From the NCBI GenBank assembly GCA_025765615.1, contig JAIVFJ010000368.1:1-56270 (forward strand): a stretch of 56,270 nt of DNA, in the 5' to 3' direction. The notes under the pieces are model-generated. The model did not search any database. It saw only the letters and a program-made list of their open reading frames with translations, and was not told the origin of the DNA. Made by a program: the position numbers and the translations under genes. Position 1 is the first letter of the stretch. Every line of letters starts with the position of its first letter. Below, one piece after another: positions 22,404-33,573 of this stretch. The DNA comes from Zopfochytrium polystomum (Eukaryota; Chytridiomycota; Chytridiomycetes; Chytridiales; Chytridiaceae).

Positions 22404-23576
22404 CATCCCCGCAATAGAAAGAGAGGGGGCAACTGTTTCTCCTGGAGTACATGGCTGTCCAACAATGCCAGCCAAGCAGTGGGACTCGAACCCACCCATG
22501 CACCCCCCTACACTTGTGAAAACCTGCATGAACCCACAAGTGTAGCTGGAGAAGCCAGAGAGAGCCTTTAGACTAAGCGTTGTGCTGATTTGAGCGTGGG
22601 CACCACGCTTACACCTTGGAGGTCGGCGAGACTGCAAATTCCCATCAGTGATGCAAGCTTTGCATGTTGAGCTGCAGGAAGAGCTTTGGTGAGAAGGTCG
22701 GCAATCATCATGTCCGTTGGGCAATGAATGAGTTGAACCTCCTTTTTCTCCAAGTGGTCCCGTATGAAATGCAACCTCACGTCAAAGTGTTTGACCTGAC
22801 CATGGTGTATTGGATTCATAGCAATAGCTATGGTTGAACGATTGTCTTCATAACAGTAGTGGGCTTATTTAAATCCATACCCAGCTCCTGGAAGAGCATT
22901 CGTAGCCAGATTGCCTCTTTGATGGCCTCAGTAAGGGAGAAGTATTCCGCCTCAGTTGAGGACAAAGCGACAACTGATTGTTTCTTGCTGTACCATGTAA
23001 TAGCACCCCCGCAAAGCATGAACACATGCCCTGACCTCGACTTGCGTCCATCCTCTTCAGCATAGCTGGCATCAGCGTAGCCATGTGGTTCATCCCACTC
23101 TGGGTAAGAAATACCCGCAGCTTTCTCTACCTCTGGGAGCGTTGCATTGGTGATGCATGTCATCTGGGAGTCTCCCTTCTGGTAGAAAAGTCCATGATCC
23201 CAGGTAGCGCGGACATATCGCAGCAATCTGTCAAGTGCAAGGGAATCTGAATGGGTTGGAGCGGACTGGTATTGTGCAAGTGTATTCACAGCATACGCAA
23301 TGTCAGGGCGCGTCAAGTTTGCAAGGTAAGCAAGTTGCATGAGTGTGCTTCGGAAGTATTCCGACTGTTTTTGTGGAAGTTTTTCAGAGTCCACATCGTG
23401 TATCCATGTCGTGGACATGGGAGTTGCTTTAATTTTGACAGGTAAGCCTTCATCGTCACACCAGTAGTTTGCTTCCTCCAAGACATGCTGTGTGTAGTTT
23501 TTCTGTCCAATAAAGATTCCATCTTTGATTTTCTCAACTTGGATGCCAACAGCAACTTTTGGGTTGAGGTCCTCGC
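22404..23576 (-). pseudogene. Family A Copia pol 3' part, inverted arm
   Basis: Reverse-complement copy of 26707-27880, encoding the end of the reverse transcriptase and RNase H (YADASYAEEDGRKSRSGH, VVALSSTEAEYFSLTEA). Relative to the other copies it has a one-base loss in an A-run near 22852 that breaks the reading frame. It ends at CCTCGC (23576), where the sequence switches to the opposite strand of the same element. Confidence 0.9.
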
Positions 23577-26500
23577 AGACCACCAAGCCTCTTGCGCAGC
23601 CTCTGAGGACTCTCCTCCCCACAAATGCTACAGGATGGATACTCCACCACCACCTCCTGAAGCAGAAGACGTCGAAATGTTGGAGTTCAGTACTGAGGGT
23701 GCTGCGCGCCTTGCAGACACTTCAGCTCTGGACGACTTCCTTTCAGTAGAAAGGGCACTTGCGGCACGCGAGTTTGAAATTGGAACTTGCCAGGCCGTTG
23801 AGGTGGAGGAGGAATTTGAAGTGGAACTCACAGTTACACTTCTTGACGGCAGAATGGATCCAGACTGGATCACTGACAACATTGCCTCAAACGTCGGCTA
23901 CAAAGTGATGTACGAATCTGGACGTTTCCTCTACCGCAACGTCACCTACCGCCGCATCTACGAGACTGCGCTGATGGCAAGACTTGCTGGCAGCAACCCA
24001 CACCAGGTCATCCTTGACTCTGGGGCTTCCAGGACAATGTCGCCGTGTGAAGAGCACTTCACAAACTTGCGGCCCACCTCCCAGCAGATCAAAACAGCTG
24101 ACGGCTTTGCAACTGCCACTGGAGTGGGCGACTTTACCCTGTTCGTTAACGGAAGAGCTCTCATCATGAGGAACTCGCTCTACGTGCCAGAGTTCTCAGA
24201 CACTCTACTCTCGGTTCAGCAAATCGTGCGGCAGACAGGTCACAACGTGACTTTCACAGCAGACACAGCCCTATTGCATCCTCGGGTACATGGTTCAGAC
24301 TTTACCATTGCTCATAGGGACACAGGGAATGTTTATGTTGTGGACCCTTCTCTTCTGACGGGACATACTGGTCTCGACAGGGCAGAACTTGGAAGGGACG
24401 CGCCGACTCCTTCGGGGGACGCCCCAGGTGAGTCGCAACAGCAAACTGCTCCTTTGCAAACTGCAACCCCAACTTTAAGTCAAACTGACCCAGACCCTTT
24501 ACCAAACCCTCAGAACATTGAAGCAGTCCAAGCTCTTCACAAGAAATTTGGTCACCTGTCTTTATCTTCTTTGAAGCGTACTTGGTCAAATCTGAATAAA
24601 GTTGGTCATTCATTTTTCCTCATTCATGACATTCCCTGCGTGACATGTGATGTTGGGAAATTGAAAGCTTTGCCTATCCACTCCACTTCCAGACCAAACA
24701 CCACACTGCTTGGTCGTTTACACACTGATGCTGTCCCACTGCCCGCACGTGGACACCATGGTGAAAAACATTGGCAACTGGTTGTGGAAGAGTCAACCCG
24801 TTGGCTTGACATTGAGTTCCTCAACTCTTTGTCCGACGCGCCCACAAGATTCCGGTCTAAGATCGAAAGGTTTGAACAACAACATGGCAAACATATCACA
24901 TCTGTGCGCTGTGACAGGGGGGAAATCTTCAAAGATGGAGAATTCAAAACTTGGGCCAATACTCGGCATCCTCCTATTGTTTTAGAACCTAGTCCTGCAT
25001 TCACCAAGGAATTCAATGGGCTGGTAGAACGTCAGGTCAACACTCTCAAAGACATGGCACACTGCATGCTCTTAGAGTCACGATTGCCCCACTCTTTCTT
25101 TGTGTATGCAGTCCGCTACGCAGCATACATCAAGAACAGGGTTTACCACTCTTACACTAAGAAAACACCTTACGAAGCTTGGTACGGTGAAAAGCCAAAT
25201 GTTGATCACATCCGCACCTTTGGCTGTTTGGTTATCCACCGTATCCCAAAGGAAAAGCGAACGCTTAAACATCCTGACAAAGGGGCGCCAGGCATCTTCT
25301 TAGGGTATAAAGGAAACACTCTTCCAGTTGTCTACGACTTGAAAACCCAGAGAATATCAGAACACTTCCATGTCTCCTTTCACGAAAATGTTTTTCCTGG
25401 CATTGTGCGGAATTGGAGACAGTTCCTTCATGACTCCCGCTTGAAGGAATGGGGACCAGTCCAACCCACAGCTCAGGATTTCCAATATCTTTCCTCCTCG
25501 TTGCATACCCCCGCTATGTCCACTGATCCAGATGTGGCACATCCTGACGCTCTATTTGACTCACAAGAAGACGATGTACCACCTGCAGAATCACAGGGGG
25601 GAGATCTACAGCCGGGTATGCTATACGACGCTTCTGATTCTGAACCAGAGTCAATACCTGATGAACAGGAAATCCCTCCAAGGGAGCGCTCAACTTCCCC
25701 TGACATTCTAGCTTTGCCAGAGTCAACAGGGGAGGCAACAAATCCCCCAATCATACCACGAGAGCCATCAGGTTTACGTGACTACCTGGCATTGAAGGCA
25801 AACCTTTGTAAACTACGAACAAAACCATCAATTGCCACAAGTCCTTCCACTTACAGTCGGAAAACACTCCGCGCTTTAACTGCAAGAATTCGTAAACTAC
25901 GAATAGCACGGGGACAATTTCGTGAACTCTACCAAACGCTCAAAGCGTACACTGTGCTTGAGCCAGAGGAAGTCACAGCATATCCAACAGAAAGGATCCA
26001 CCAGCGGGACTTACCGCCACTCCCTGCTTCGCATAAAGAGGCCATGCGTTCTCCTTTTGCAAAGTATTGGAAGGCAGCTCAACTCTCAGAGATCAATTCA
26101 ATCACGTCAAAGCACATCTGGGACTTAGTGGCTCGACCTAAAGGGCGTAAGATACTCAAGCCCAAATGGGTTTTTGCCTACAAGTTTGACAGTGAAGGGT
26201 ACCTTGAACGCTTCAAGCCTCGCCTTGTTCGTCGGGGTTACACTCAGATCTTTGGTCAGGACTACAATGAGACCTTCTCCCCTGTCGTCCGCAGCTCCTC
26301 CATAAGGGCAATCCTTGCTATCTCGTTGCTGTTTGACCTCATACTTGCAGGCCTTGATGTCGAAACCGCATACTTGAACGCCAAACTGGACATTGAAAAC
26401 TTCATGGAACAACCAGAAGGCTTTGAGATACATGGTGCAGATGGGATACTTCTTGTCTGTTTACTCAGGAAGAGTCTGTACGGACTGCACCAGTCTGGTC

Positions 26501-27716
26501 GACAGTGGTACAAAACGATCCGCGACTTCCTAGTAGAAATTGGATTTACGCAATTGAAGACTGACCACTGTGTCTTTGTGCAGAGGCACCCTGATGGAAA
26601 GGTCAAGACCATCATCACTCTATACGTAGATGACATCCTCATCTTCAGTCACACTGAAGAAGAAATTGCCAAATTCTTTCTCTGATCAAATCAAAGTTCA
26701 AAATCCGCGAGGACCTCAACCCAAAAGTTGCTGTTGGCATCCAAGTTGAGAAAATCAAAGATGGAATCTTTATTGGACAGAAAAACTACACACAGCATGT
26801 CTTGGAGGAAGCAAACTACTGGTGTGACGATGAAGGCTTACCTGTCAAAATTAAAGCAACTCCCATGTCCACGACATGGATACACGATGTGGACTCTGAA
26901 AAACTTCCACAAAAACAGTCGGAATACTTCCGAAGCACACTCATGCAACTTGCTTACCTTGCAAACTTGACGCGCCCTGACATTGCGTATGCTGTGAATA
27001 CACTTGCACAATACCAGTCCGCTCCAACCCATTCAGATTCCCTTGCGCTTGACAGATTGCTGCGATATGTCCGCGCTACCTGGGATCATGGACTTTTCTA
27101 CCAGAAGGGAGACTCCCAGATGACATGCATCACCAATGCAACGCTCCCAGAGGTAGAGAAAGCTGCGGGTATTTCTTACCCAGAGTGGGATGAACCACAT
27201 GGCTACGCTGATGCCAGCTATGCTGAAGAGGATGGACGCAAGTCGAGGTCAGGGCATGTGTTCATGCTTTGCGGGGGTGCTATTACATGGTACAGCAAGA
27301 AACAATCAGTTGTCGCTTTGTCCTCAACTGAGGCGGAATACTTCTCCCTTACTGAGGCCATCAAAGAGGCAATCTGGCTACGAATGCTCTTCCAGGAGCT
27401 GGGTATGGATTTAAATAAGCCCACTACTGTTTATGAAGACAATCGTTCAACCATAGCTATTGCTATGAATCCAATACACCATGGTCAGGTCAAACACTTT
27501 GACGTGAGGTTGCATTTCATACGGGACCACTTGGAGAAAAAGGAGGTTCAACTCATTCATTGCCCAACGGACATGATGATTGCCGACCTTCTCACCAAAG
27601 CTCTTCCTGCAGCTCAACATGCAAAGCTTGCATCACTGATGGGAATTTGCAGTCTCGCCGACCTCCAAGGTGTAAGCGTGGTGCCCACGCTCAAATCAGC
27701 ACAACGCTTAGTCTAA
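23577..27716 (+). pseudogene. Family A Copia gag-pol, near-complete but broken
   Basis: Ty1/copia polyprotein in domain order: retropepsin (VILDSGASRTMSPC), pre-integrase (KKFGHLSLSS...CVTC), integrase core (HTDAVPLP, VRCDRG, Glu in FNGLVERQV), reverse transcriptase (RRGYTQIFGQDYNETFSPVV, LDVETAYLNA, LYVDDIL) and RNase H (GYADASYAEEDG, ALSSTEAEYF). The first part of gag is absent: upstream of 23577 the sequence is the inverted arm, so the open frame from 23485 begins with about 30 antisense codons. At 26671-26673 there are three A where the copy near 41933 has four, and the frame ends at 26685; the remainder is open from 26802 to 27716. Confidence 0.92.
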
Positions 27717-27738
27717 AGGCTCTCTCTGGCTTCTCCAG

Positions 27739-27805
27739 CTACACTTGTGGGTTCATGCAGGTTTTCACAAGTGTAGGGGGGTGCATGGGTGGGTTCGAGT
27801 CCCAC
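27739..27805 (+). other. Hairpin and tRNA T-arm-like B box before the 3' LTR
   Basis: A perfect 11-bp inverted repeat (CTACACTTGTG at 27739-27749, CACAAGTGTAG at 27766-27776) is followed by GTGGG-TTCGAGT-CCCAC (27789-27805), a perfect 5-bp stem with a 7-nt loop as in a tRNA T arm, containing the pol III B box GGTTCGAGTCC. Equivalent T arms are at 22479-22495 and 40798-40814 (minus). No acceptor stem or convincing A box was found, so this is not called a tRNA gene. Confidence 0.6.
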
Positions 27806-27880
27806 TGCTTGGCTGGCATTGTTGGACAGCCATGTACTCCAGGAGAAACAGTTGCCCCCTCTCTTTCTATTGCGGGGATG

Positions 27881-28974
27881 TGTTGAGATTCGACCCACGG
27901 GGTACACTACGCCCGTTACTGATGATCCCTTTGAGAACTCCATCCAATCACACTGGATGGGGTGTTTGAAGGGCTCAGTAGATTCAATACTTGAATGGGG
28001 CGCTTGGAAGGGCTAATCTGTTCTCAATAAAAAGAGATAGGCAAAGGCGGCTGTTGTTCTAGCTTTGTTCATCTTACCGGTAGGAACAATGCAATTAGAA
28101 CATGCACAAAAACCCTCAAACTACGCACTCTGCACATGTAACACAGCACAGCAAGCATGCAGAAGCAGTGTACCACTGCCCAATGCATCGGAATTCCGCT
28201 CTCTGCACCGGAATTCCGCTCTCTGCATCGGAATTCCACTCCCTCATCCGGAATTCCAGCTTTCCTGCTGTTCTGGCAATCTGAGCAATGCAACAGGCAT
28301 TTAGGAATCAGGGATTGCACCAATCACTGCATTTCTAAAAGTGAGATAAAAACTGAGCTCACCAGAGATTGCACCAATCATTGGATTTCTAAAAACAAGG
28401 AAAAAAGCGGCTTGTTTCCCAAACAAGCTTCCTGATTTGGAAACAACCAAACCAATTTACAAGCAACTGTTTCTCAAACAAGCTGTAAATTGGTTCCTGG
28501 TGGTACTCAGCCCAGACAAAGTACTCAGCCCAAGATGGTACTCAGCCCAGGCTGGTACTCAGCCCTGAGTGATGTCCAGCCCTGGGTGGTACTCAGCCCT
28601 GAATGGGTACTTAGCCCAGGCTGGGGGTTTGTGCTCAGCCTGTTTTATCTCATTTCTGTGGCCTGCTCTGTGCAGCCCACTGCTCTCTCTGTTTCTGATG
28701 GCTCCAACCTGCAGGAGTATAAAAGCAGCAACCTCTCACAGAGATCAAACGAGAAATCCAACCCCCTCCTTGCTGCTTTGACAGAATCCAGTGCAAAACA
28801 AGCCAATCTCTCTTCCTCCATTTGCTCTCTCTTCCATCTCTGCCCACTCACTCCTCTCTCCTCTCTCCATCCTCTCACTCCTCTCCCTTTTCCATCATCA
28901 CTGCTCTCTCTCTCTCTCTCTCTCTTCATCCCCACACACACCAAGTCCCTCCAGTCCTGGGTGGGATTTCATCA
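27881..28974 (+). mobile_element. Family A LTR, complete (A2-right)
   Basis: 1094 bp, TGTTGAG...TTTCATCA, 3' LTR of the + strand pol. Nearly identical to the LTRs at 21226 and 39542 but shorter, because the roughly 19-bp GGTACTCAGCCC array has fewer units. TATA box (TATAAAAG) at about 28718; AATAAA at about 28026. Confidence 0.93.
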
Positions 28975-29180
28975 ACTCTGGTGGACTACTCTCTTGTGAT
29001 GGTGAAGCTGAGATGGGAGACTGTTGTACAATGTATGCTGTTTGGCTTTATACAAAATTGTGACGAAGACCAGGTGACAAAAAAATGTACCAAATCCTCA
29101 TCACAGTTGGTGCTCCCATGCACCGTAGTGTGAGGTGTTGCTCCTGCACACTGCTTACTGCAAAAACCCAAAATCTAACA
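28975..29180 (-). mobile_element. Family B LTR, partial, reverse (copy B2)
   Basis: Reverse complement of the family B LTR, ending CTAACA at 29180 on the + strand. It lacks about the last 35 bp, where it is joined directly to the end of the family A LTR. Confidence 0.8.
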
Positions 29181-29479
29181 CCAGCATCGGGCAGAAGGCT
29201 CACCTGTGCAGAGTTTTCTCTTCTGCTTACTTTTGTGTGCAGGGTATCTTAGAAAATCTGAACTAATTTTCCCAATAGTTTCTTAAAGTTAAAACCATCA
29301 CAAGTAGATTCTATTTCTCTACAACCACAAAACAAATATAACACTTTAAAATTTGGAATCCACCACAAACTTCTTACCTTCAGGCGAAATTCCATCAGAA
29401 CCACATCAGCTGTCGCCACCATCTGGCAACTCTGCAAAGCGTACCATTCAGGCCAACTGTGTTTGACAAGCACACCCTG
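29181..29479. other. Interval between family B fragments, no gene seen
   Basis: About 300 bp between the partial family B LTR and recognisable family B reverse transcriptase. No coding motif visible; probably degenerate family B internal sequence. Confidence 0.4.
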
Positions 29480-30985
29480 CCCAGACCCTTGTATATGTGC
29501 AGACAGCCGTTGAAGTTATTGAACAACCCACCAATGTCAACATAATCTGGAACAAATGGGTCTACAAGGTCAAACTTTCTGAAGACAGCAGCATTGAGTG
29601 CTTCTATGCGCAGCTCATGACTAAAGGCCCCACTTAGTATCATTGCATTGATATTCAGAATACTCACTCACCTATTGTCCAAATCAATAGTCTTTGTTAA
29701 CTCTCTGAAATGGCTGCCTAAATCAACTGGGAGACTGGCACAGTGGATATCAGCAACACATACCTCAACAGCATATTTTATGTGCTAAATCTGCATCAAG
29801 CAGTTCATTACTACCGCACTGATGGCTGGAGTTGAACAGCCACCTAAATCAAACAGTTGTCAGGAAAGTGCAATCTTCTGGGACCACTGCATCCTCCTTT
29901 GTCAGATTGACTCATCATCCACACTGCAAGCTAAGTTAACAATATTTGCTTTTTGGCGATTCTGGCCAAAACTTCTTCTGCCATTGCCTTGCCTAATCCT
30001 TTTACAAACTCTGCGAAATGGGAGCAATGAAAACCATCCTCAATATGCAGCTGGAACATCAACATGACAGAATCTTCTCACACAAGAAAGTCTATAGCAA
30101 GGAGTTACTTCAGTGTGCAAACATTATCAACAACTGCACTGCAGTAACTGCCCTTCCCAGTAGTCTCAATCTTCAGGCACTTAGGATCAACAAAGCAACT
30201 GCAGATCAGAGACTGCACCAGGCAATCCATGACAGCATCAACTACCTTGCAACACACACTCGACCAGACCTTGCCCCAGAACCTTCATATCTTGGTGCCT
30301 TCAGCAAGGATCCCAACATAGCCAGTTACTCCGACGCTGCCCAAGGTGTCCACTCGGATGGGAAATCACAGCTTGGCTACTATGTTCTATTTGGAGGCAG
30401 CTATTAGTTGGACATCTGTTTGGAGCAGCACTGTCATGCTGTCACCCTCAGAAAGCTGAATATGTTGTCTGAACTGGGACGAGAACTTAAGGCACTATCC
30501 CAAATCTACTCAGCACTTCAACTTCCGTCTCCAACCCCTCTTGTCATCTACACTGACAACAGTGGTGTGATCAACCTCAGCTCAAATGATCTGTACACCA
30601 ATAGGTCAAAGCATATCATGGTAAAGTATCATTATATTCGAGAACTCGTGGAACAAAAGGTTGTACGGCTTGAATGGATTGCTGGAGGAGAACAGCCTGC
30701 AGACTATATGCCAAATCTCTCTCAGCTATTCTCAGTGAATACCATCTGAGTTGCATTGGTTTTCTTACCTCTAATTCATTTTTTCTTATCTGTGAAGCTG
30801 TTTTCTTCTTTGTTCTTTTTCATTACTTTGACTCATTTCTTTTACCTCTGAAGTTCAATATGTGCCCCCATCCATTTTTGTTAGTGTGGTCTGTCCTTTC
30901 TGTTCTGCCATCCAATGGCCAGTCATACCTGTTTGTGATTCTTCTTTCTCTGGTGTACAGTTTCCTTAAGTTGACTATGGCTTAA
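29480..30985 (+). pseudogene. Family B Copia RT and RNase H remnant
   Basis: Broken Copia pol. Reverse transcriptase start at about 29500-29640 (NKWVYKVKLSED, then a CIDIQNTHSPIVQIN block after an in-frame stop), a MDVKTAFLNG-like block reading DISNTYLNSIFY near 29745, and RNase H in two open pieces, 30018-30407 and 30408-30749 (YTDNSGVINLSSNDLYTNRSKHI, RELVEQKVVRLEWI). Several stops and frame changes are present. It may be the second half of the family B element whose first half is at 16070-17663. Confidence 0.85.
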
Positions 30986-31210
30986 ATGGAGGGGCGGGCA
31001 TTGTTGAATGTTCGGCGAATGGCAGCCACACAGTCCTGATAGAGGTGAATGTTGCGACAGAGCTCAAACAAGTGCGAGATCTGGAAGCCTGATCATCAAA
31101 GCTGACTGAGCTGTTTCGTTCTCCTTGATGAAGGTGGCATGCATCTTCAGCACAGCATTCATGAACTCTGATGACGTCATGATGTGATGCTGATTTTTTA
31201 GCTTCCTCGG
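30986..31210 (-). pseudogene. Unknown coding remnant, left of solo LTR
   Basis: On the minus strand one frame reads a protein-like stretch (SEFMNAVLKMHATFIKENET). With 31567-31840 it looks like one ancestral sequence split by the solo LTR at 31211-31561. I do not recognise the protein. Confidence 0.35.
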
Positions 31211-31561
31211 TGTTATGAATCACCTCTGGAAACCTCTGGAACCCTCTAGAACATTCCTTGATGGAACCTTCTGGAACCTCTGGAACCTTCTAGAACATTC
31301 CTTCATGGAACCTTGTGGAACCTTCTGGAACCTTCTTTGCTTTCCTGACTTGTCTTGTTGTCATTGGTATCATTGGTATCATTGTGTTACTAATTGCTCT
31401 TTCTGGAACTTTCTTTGAGTCTTGACAAGGAAGATTCTCGAAAGGCATAAAAGGAGGATGGGGGACCTGTCCCATCCCTCAAGTGAAGTATTGTTTCCAA
31501 TACAATCATCACTCCTCTCAGTTCCTTGTCTGCCTTGCCCTGTCCTGCCATGTTCCTGACA
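31211..31561 (+). mobile_element. Solo LTR, family C, with 5-bp target duplication (copy 2)
   Basis: 351 bp, TGTTATGAATC...CCTGACA, flanked by CTCGG on both sides (31206-31210 and 31562-31566). It matches the solo LTR at 11529 but has about 42 bp more, all in the GAA/TTC pentamer array. The TATA box reads CATAAAAG here instead of TATAAAAG. Confidence 0.93.
31238..31336 (+). promoter_or_regulatory. Expanded heat-shock-element-like array in LTR copy 2
   Basis: Blocks of phased pentamers at 31238-31257, 31263-31277, 31282-31301 (GGAAC-CTTCT-AGAAC-ATTCC) and 31307-31336. Compared with copy 1 there is one extra module, as expected from unequal exchange within the array. Confidence 0.7.
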
Positions 31562-31566
31562 CTCGG

Positions 31567-31840
31567 CAACAGTCGGTACATAGAGATAGTTTGGTGAGAG
31601 TGTTTCGCCAGCCTTCAGCACTGGTGTGCTGTGCCCACCATTTTGACAGTGCAGCCAGAAACGCCATCTGTCCCACTGATCCTTGGGTAGGTGTGTGACA
31701 TACGTATGGTAGGTCTCCTCATTGCAGAAAGGTCTCTCAAGAGGGAATAGGTCTGTCTGCGTTAGGTCCTGAGTTCCCTTTTTGCCAATAACCTTGATCT
31801 GAAGGTTGCTAATAAAATCATTGAATTCCATCCATCAGCG
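31567..31840 (-). pseudogene. Unknown coding remnant, right of solo LTR
   Basis: Minus-strand open frame starting MEFNDFISNLQIKV and reading PKDQWDRWRFWLHCQNGGHS up to the LTR insertion point, where it is interrupted. Upstream (31840-32050) another frame looks continuous with it (MFTGKTLMDGIQ), implying a frameshift. Family not recognised; it could be a transposon protein or a host gene. Confidence 0.4.
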
Positions 31841-32297
31841 TCTTGCCAGTGAACATGCCAACAAACGAGTTTAGGTTGGCCGACATTGCGTTGCACATAG
31901 TTCCGATCCTGTTGCAGGAGAAAACCAGTAGTTGAAAACTTTTGGAGGAGTTGCTTGACAGTGCGGCAGTGACAAATAGTGACTCTAGGAGTTGTTTAAT
32001 GCTGCACTTGATGGAGAAATGGTCCAGGATAGAAGATGTGTGTTGCACACAATACTTGTTGCAAGCTGATTGATGGATGGAAAATTCTAAAATCAGAATA
32101 GCAGGTTGGCACTGTTGAAGATCGACTATGGCCGAATTTCAGGCCAAGGATCAAAGTTTTGGTGGTGTTTTTTCCTTGGAGAGTGTACGAGAACGGAATA
32201 GAGAGAACTTAGAGCAATTTGGTGTCCAGCTGGGGTGACTTGTCACAAAAGAAAGGATTAAATGGTGGTTGGAGGTAGTGGTAGTTCGACTTTTTGG
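31841..32297. other. No clear gene
   Basis: Apart from the possible upstream continuation of the minus-strand remnant at 31567-31840, nothing recognisable. Confidence 0.35.
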
Positions 32298-32598
32298 GCC
32301 CCTCACAAGAGCCTTGCTGGGAAAGCATGGGGGGTCTGGGAACCTGTCACTCAAGGGCCCAGGGCTCAAGTCACGACGCCAGCTGCTGAAGGCAACAAAA
32401 AAGAGTATGGTCTTGAATCACAAGGAGTGGTGCGGTGGGGATGCCTGACGACCCTGTAAGTCTGTAGTGCATGGGGTGGGTTTGCTGAGGTGACACCTGG
32501 ACGTAGTCTATAACGGCTCACCATTGATGGCGCTTTCTCTTCCCATCGGCCCTTCAGGTCTGGAACAATATATAAAAAAAAAAATAAAAAAATAAAAA
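32298..32598 (+). mobile_element. tRNA-derived SINE, copy 1
   Basis: About 301 bp ending in an A-rich tail, flanked by a perfect 15-bp duplication AGTTCGACTTTTTGG (32283-32297 and 32599-32613). The head has an A-box-like GCCTTGCTGGG and a B-box-like GGCTCAAGTCA, as in tRNA-derived SINEs. A second, clearly related copy is at 38520-38804. No coding capacity; it would depend on a LINE for mobilisation. Confidence 0.9.
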
Positions 32599-32634
32599 AG
32601 TTCGACTTTTTGGATCCCCTTATCAAAATCTATT

Positions 32635-32676
32635 GTAGCTCCTGCTGTGGGCGCTGTAGCTCCTGCTGTGGGCGCT
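32635..32676. repeat. 21-bp tandem duplication
   Basis: GTAGCTCCTGCTGTGGGCGCT occurs twice in immediate succession just after the SINE. Confidence 0.9.
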
Positions 32677-33573
32677 GTGTCGGGGCGCATTTAGTATCAA
32701 TGAAAAGAGCAGAAGCAGGAGAATACAGTTGTGCAAGGGCGTTCTCTGATCGCTTCTCCCCATCGCAGCAATGTCACTCAAAGTTGAGGAAGCGTTTTTG
32801 ACTTCAGATGCCAATCAAATTCCGTAGAGACAATGTAGGGAGCTCTGTGTAGCTTGTTGGAAAGAGGAGATTCAGGGCTTTTGAATGCATTATAGCAGGC
32901 TCGGATTGGATGACAGGGTCAGCCGGGAGAGGGCGTCGAAAATTTTGGGCGTCCCAAACGAAATGGTTTTTAAAGTTGATTCTGTTTGTTGGAGGTGGTA
33001 GAGAGTGTTTTTCCAAGCTAGAATCTGTGGTTGATGCAGCTAGATAGCTGGCACACTGATGTGTAAACAGTCTACTCTGAGTGAGTGAGTGGAAGGAGTG
33101 AATGAAGTGGAAATGTGTGTTTGTGGGTGGTCCTTCTCCCCAACTTGGAGCGAATGAGAAAAAACTCTGTCATGAACTATTGATACATTATGATGAAACA
33201 CATGCTATAATAGTTGCTAGGCAAGTGTGACTGGCACAGGGTAAAAACATACCAAAGTTTCACAACGACTTGATTAGTTTTGGTGGAGTTCTTACAATTG
33301 TGATGGTGGAAAAGTTGCTCATCGAGCTGTCAGCAGCAGGATGACTGTTGAGGGGGTTTATTGTCGGACTGATCAGTGAGATACAAACCTGGGGCCTCAT
33401 AGCGATAAGCCGCTCGGCCGCCACTGTGCTGGACTACCGATTTGGAACCATGCTTTTTCCACACAAAGAATTTTCTCTTTTTAATTTTCTTCCATTGTAA
33501 CGTGTGCTGTCAAACACAAACAAACAAACTAACAAACAAAACAACCGCGTGTGGCAAAATACAAACCGAGGAA
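32677..33573. other. No gene seen; 3' flank of the zinc-finger gene
   Basis: No coding motifs. Near 33377-33420 the minus strand has weak pol III A- and B-box-like sequences, too close together and too imperfect for a tRNA call. The 3' untranslated region of the minus-strand gene ending at 33574 should lie at the right end. Confidence 0.4.

Noticed and set aside
27781..27815. A tRNA gene on the basis of the perfect T arm and B box
   Set aside because: No matching acceptor stem, D arm, anticodon arm or good A box could be placed at proper distances.
21226..28974. The whole composite as one standard integrated Copia provirus
   Set aside because: The LTRs are inverted rather than direct, there is no 5' LTR with primer binding site, and the outer flanks do not match.
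33377..33420. Possible tRNA-Leu-like or SINE head on the minus strand
   Set aside because: The A-box-like and B-box-like sequences are only about 30 nt apart and imperfect, and no cloverleaf could be drawn.
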